Of a stretch of 7,519 nucleotides of DNA, positions 6,263-7,519 are shown piece by piece. Below the pieces are notes generated by a model. It did not search any database and was not told the origin of the DNA. It saw nothing but the letters and a program-made list of their open reading frames with translations. The DNA is taken from NCBI GenBank assembly GCA_002730485.1, contig PCAH01000004.1, positions 1 through 7,519 on the forward strand. The letters run 5' to 3'. A program made the position numbers and the translations under genes. The stretch is from Dehalococcoidia bacterium (GTDB lineage Bacteria; Chloroflexota; Dehalococcoidia; UBA3495). How positions within the stretch are numbered: the first letter of the stretch is position 1; every line of letters begins with the position of its first letter.

Positions 6263-6395
6263 CTAGCAGACTGCACGGGCCGTGACGCAGCGTAACACCC
6301 TCCCAACACACGCAATTGTCGTGGTCGCAGAACGGGTCATACACTTCGTGGGCTTCCACGGCAAACGATGCCACCAACTCCCGTCGTTCACCCAC
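6246..6395 (-). CDS. Small Cys/His-rich protein, 49 aa (GTG start)
   Basis: A short frame in the gap before terminase encodes a peptide beginning 'VGERRELVASFAVEAHEVYD'. It contains Cys23, His25, Cys28, Cys30, His38 and Cys41, i.e. C-x-H-x2-C-x-C ... H-x2-C, followed by an acidic end 'LLDDSSD'. Clustered Cys and His suggest a small metal-binding knuckle; that is inference. GTG at 6393-6395 lies 5 bases after GGGGG (6401-6405), and the stop TGA overlaps the terminase ATG region by 17 bases, a coupling arrangement like its neighbours. It fills an otherwise unexplained gap of about 140 bases, which supports reality. The frame is the same as that of the preceding gene, separated from it by TAG and three codons. 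I do not recognise a family. It is short enough that chance remains possible. Confidence 0.55.
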   Translation of the reverse strand: MGERRELVASFAVEAHEVYDPFCDHDNCVCWEGVTLRHGPCSLLDDSSD

Positions 6396-6404
6396 CTCAA
6401 CCCC

Positions 6405-7394
6405 CTACTGGTTTAGAATAAGGGGCAGCAGCGCCGCCCCGCCACGCAAGGCGGCACCACCACCAGCAGCAGCAGCACCGCCACCGGCAGCCATGCCACC
6501 CGACATCAACATCAACGCCATGCCAACCTTCTGCTCGGTTGACAGATTGTTGAACCAATCCATGGTCTGTCCCTGTGGTGCCCTGAATGCCGTCGGGTCA
6601 ACAGGCAACTGTCCACTGGGAGCAAACCGACCGGTACGCCGCTCCTCCGCCCGTTCAGCCTCACGCCGTTCGGCCTCTTTCAACTTCTGCCGCGCCTCCG
6701 CCAACTGCTCCCGCCAACCACCCATACCCGGAAACACTTCCTGTTGCGGGTTCACACGCTGCGAAGACGCCTGCATCGCCGCCTGCATCTCCCTGCGGGC
6801 GGCATCATTACCAAACCCCGGTATCCCTGACGGAATCTGAGTAGCAGAAAACTCTGGATCATCGGCCACAGCCTCAGGTATCGCCTGACCAATACCGCGA
6901 AAGATGTCCGCTAACGCCTGACCAGTTTCAGTTTCAGACCCCACAGGACGCGGCCTGTCGGGACCAAGTTGTAAAGTTGGGCGACCCGATGAAGCCTCAG
7001 GGGGCTGCGGCCTCTTGTGCATTGGTATAGTTGGGCGACCTGACGGGGCCTCAGAGGGCTGCGGCCTGTTGGGACCCAAAACACCCCAACCGCTTCCACT
7101 TGGTATAGTTGGCCCCGTCGGGCGTCCCTCCATCTCTTCGACAACCTCTACAACCTCTGGAGAGCCATGGGTCAGATTGGGCCAGTCAACCGGACGCCGA
7201 CCCCCCTTCTCCCATAGGGCGTCAATAATGTCCGCATCGTCATACGGGTCAAGGGGCCGTGTACTGTCAGCCATAGCGTTCATACCAATCCCCATCCGCT
7301 GCAACTCCGGCGACAGCAACGACACAGACCGATTAGGGCGAGAACGAACCCCCTGAGCATTAGGCCCCCACATCGAAACCACAGACCTAGCCAT
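6405..7394 (-). CDS. Pro-rich repeat and coiled-coil protein of unknown function, 329 aa
   Basis: I do not recognise the family. The protein appears to have four parts: a basic then acidic N-terminus (1-90) with 'DDADIIDALWEKGGRRPVDW'; a Pro/Gly/Ser/Arg-rich linker (about 90-155) with two near-copies of an 18-19-residue unit; a mixed region followed by a charged coiled-coil helix at about 227-255 ('LAEARQKLKEAERREAERAE'); and a C-terminus from about 290 that is Gly, Ala, Met and Leu-rich ('GMALMLMSGG' and poly-Ala/Gly), ending 'LLPLILNQ'. The hydrophobic end could be a weak membrane segment, an amphipathic insertion peptide or an assembly surface. The ATG at 7392-7394 is chosen over TTG three codons earlier because GAGGGTGG (7404-7411) has proper spacing only to the ATG. 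It overlaps the preceding gene's stop by 8 bases. Its place before terminase suggests a late structural or virion-internal protein, with low certainty. Confidence 0.72.
   Translation of the reverse strand: MARSVVSMWGPNAQGVRSRPNRSVSLLSPELQRMGIGMNAMADSTRPLDPYDDADIIDALWEKGGRRPVDWPNLTHGSPEVVEVVEEMEGRPTGPTIPSGSGWGVLGPNRPQPSEAPSGRPTIPMHKRPQPPEASSGRPTLQLGPDRPRPVGSETETGQALADIFRGIGQAIPEAVADDPEFSATQIPSGIPGFGNDAARREMQAAMQASSQRVNPQQEVFPGMGGWREQLAEARQKLKEAERREAERAEERRTGRFAPSGQLPVDPTAFRAPQGQTMDWFNNLSTEQKVGMALMLMSGGMAAGGGAAAAGGGAALRGGAALLPLILNQ
6957..7067 (-). repeat. In-frame tandem repeat, two imperfect units of about 54-57 bases
   Basis: Two adjacent units encode 'RPQPSEAPSGRPTIPMHK' and 'RPQPPEASSGRPTLQLGPD'. 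A third partial start, 'RPRPVG', follows directly. The DNA copies share long near-identical blocks around GGCTGCGGCCT on the plus strand. The lengths are multiples of three, so copy-number change by slippage would keep the frame. The units form a Pro-rich, probably extended linker in the 329-residue protein. Confidence 0.8.
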
Positions 7395-7519
7395 CGTCGT
7401 CAACCACCCTCAAATGCCGCACCTGAGCCTCCAACTCATCAGCCAACTCACCATCAGACAACCCCGAAACCTCACCCTCATCAACAACAACACGCCGCTT
7501 CGGCGTAAACTTCTCAACA
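7387..7519 (-). CDS. Unidentified acidic protein, C-terminal 43 residues (cut by window edge)
   Basis: An open frame enters from the right edge and ends at TAG 7387-7389. The visible tail reads 'VEKFTPKRRVVVDEGEVSG' and then 'ELADELEAQVRHLRVVDDDG', a Lys/Arg patch followed by an acidic helix. Codon use (many GTT, GAG and TTG codons) looks like real coding sequence. The stop overlaps the ATG of the next gene by 8 bases (ATGGCTAG), the same tight coupling seen elsewhere in this operon. Too little is present to name a function. By position it precedes terminase by one or two genes. Confidence 0.68.
   Translation of the reverse strand, partial: VEKFTPKRRVVVDEGEVSGLSDGELADELEAQVRHLRVVDDDG
7404..7411 (-). 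promoter_or_regulatory. Ribosome-binding site GAGGGTGG that sets an ATG start
   Basis: GAGGGTGG lies 9 bases before the ATG at 7392-7394 but directly abuts the in-frame TTG at 7401-7403. This spacing makes the ATG the likelier start of the 329-residue gene. The site is inside the end of the upstream reading frame. Confidence 0.6.

Noticed and set aside
5663..6295. Plus-strand ORF of 210 codons opposite the terminase ATPase part
   Set aside because: The opposite strand holds Walker A-like and Walker B motifs; this frame has none and is a shadow.

Overview
The window is part of the head-morphogenesis module of a tailed dsDNA bacteriophage (Caudoviricetes) or a prophage. All credible genes lie on the minus strand, so transcription reads from right (7519) to left (1). 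They are packed with gaps of a few tens of bases or with short stop/start overlaps, as expected for one late operon. Base composition is moderately GC-rich by eye, and ATG, GTG and TTG starts all appear plausible. No bacterial housekeeping gene, integrase, tRNA or att site is visible. The host therefore cannot be named from this window, nor can free phage be separated from prophage.

In order of transcription: the C-terminal end of an unidentified acidic protein (7387-7519); a proline-rich, repeat-containing protein of unknown function with a coiled coil and a Gly/Ala-rich hydrophobic end (6405-7394); a 49-codon Cys/His-rich ORF (6246-6395); the large terminase, found as an ATPase ORF (5357-6262) and a nuclease ORF (4705-5376) in different frames; two small orphan proteins (4360-4668 and 4085-4357); the portal protein (2190-4085); a scaffold-like protein (1402-2124); the HK97-fold-type major capsid protein (437-1378); a small protein with a CCCH putative zinc motif (154-408); and the start of a probable head-tail connector protein (1-144).

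The genes form a coherent assembly line. Terminase cuts and pumps DNA through the portal, and the portal nucleates a shell of major capsid protein around the scaffold. The connector at the left end would seal the filled head for tail attachment. No small terminase subunit can be recognised.

The most notable point is the terminase. It is interrupted at the boundary between its ATPase and nuclease domains, and both halves keep their key motifs. The frames overlap at a short A-run (AAAAG) compatible with +1 slippage on a Lys codon, with translational re-start at an overlapping ATG, or with a one-base sequence error. Other points are a cysteine-rich micro-ORF hidden in the gap before terminase, and two small unrecognised genes between terminase and portal. 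No stretch over 300 bases lacks a gene. The long plus-strand ORFs are all antisense shadows of these genes.
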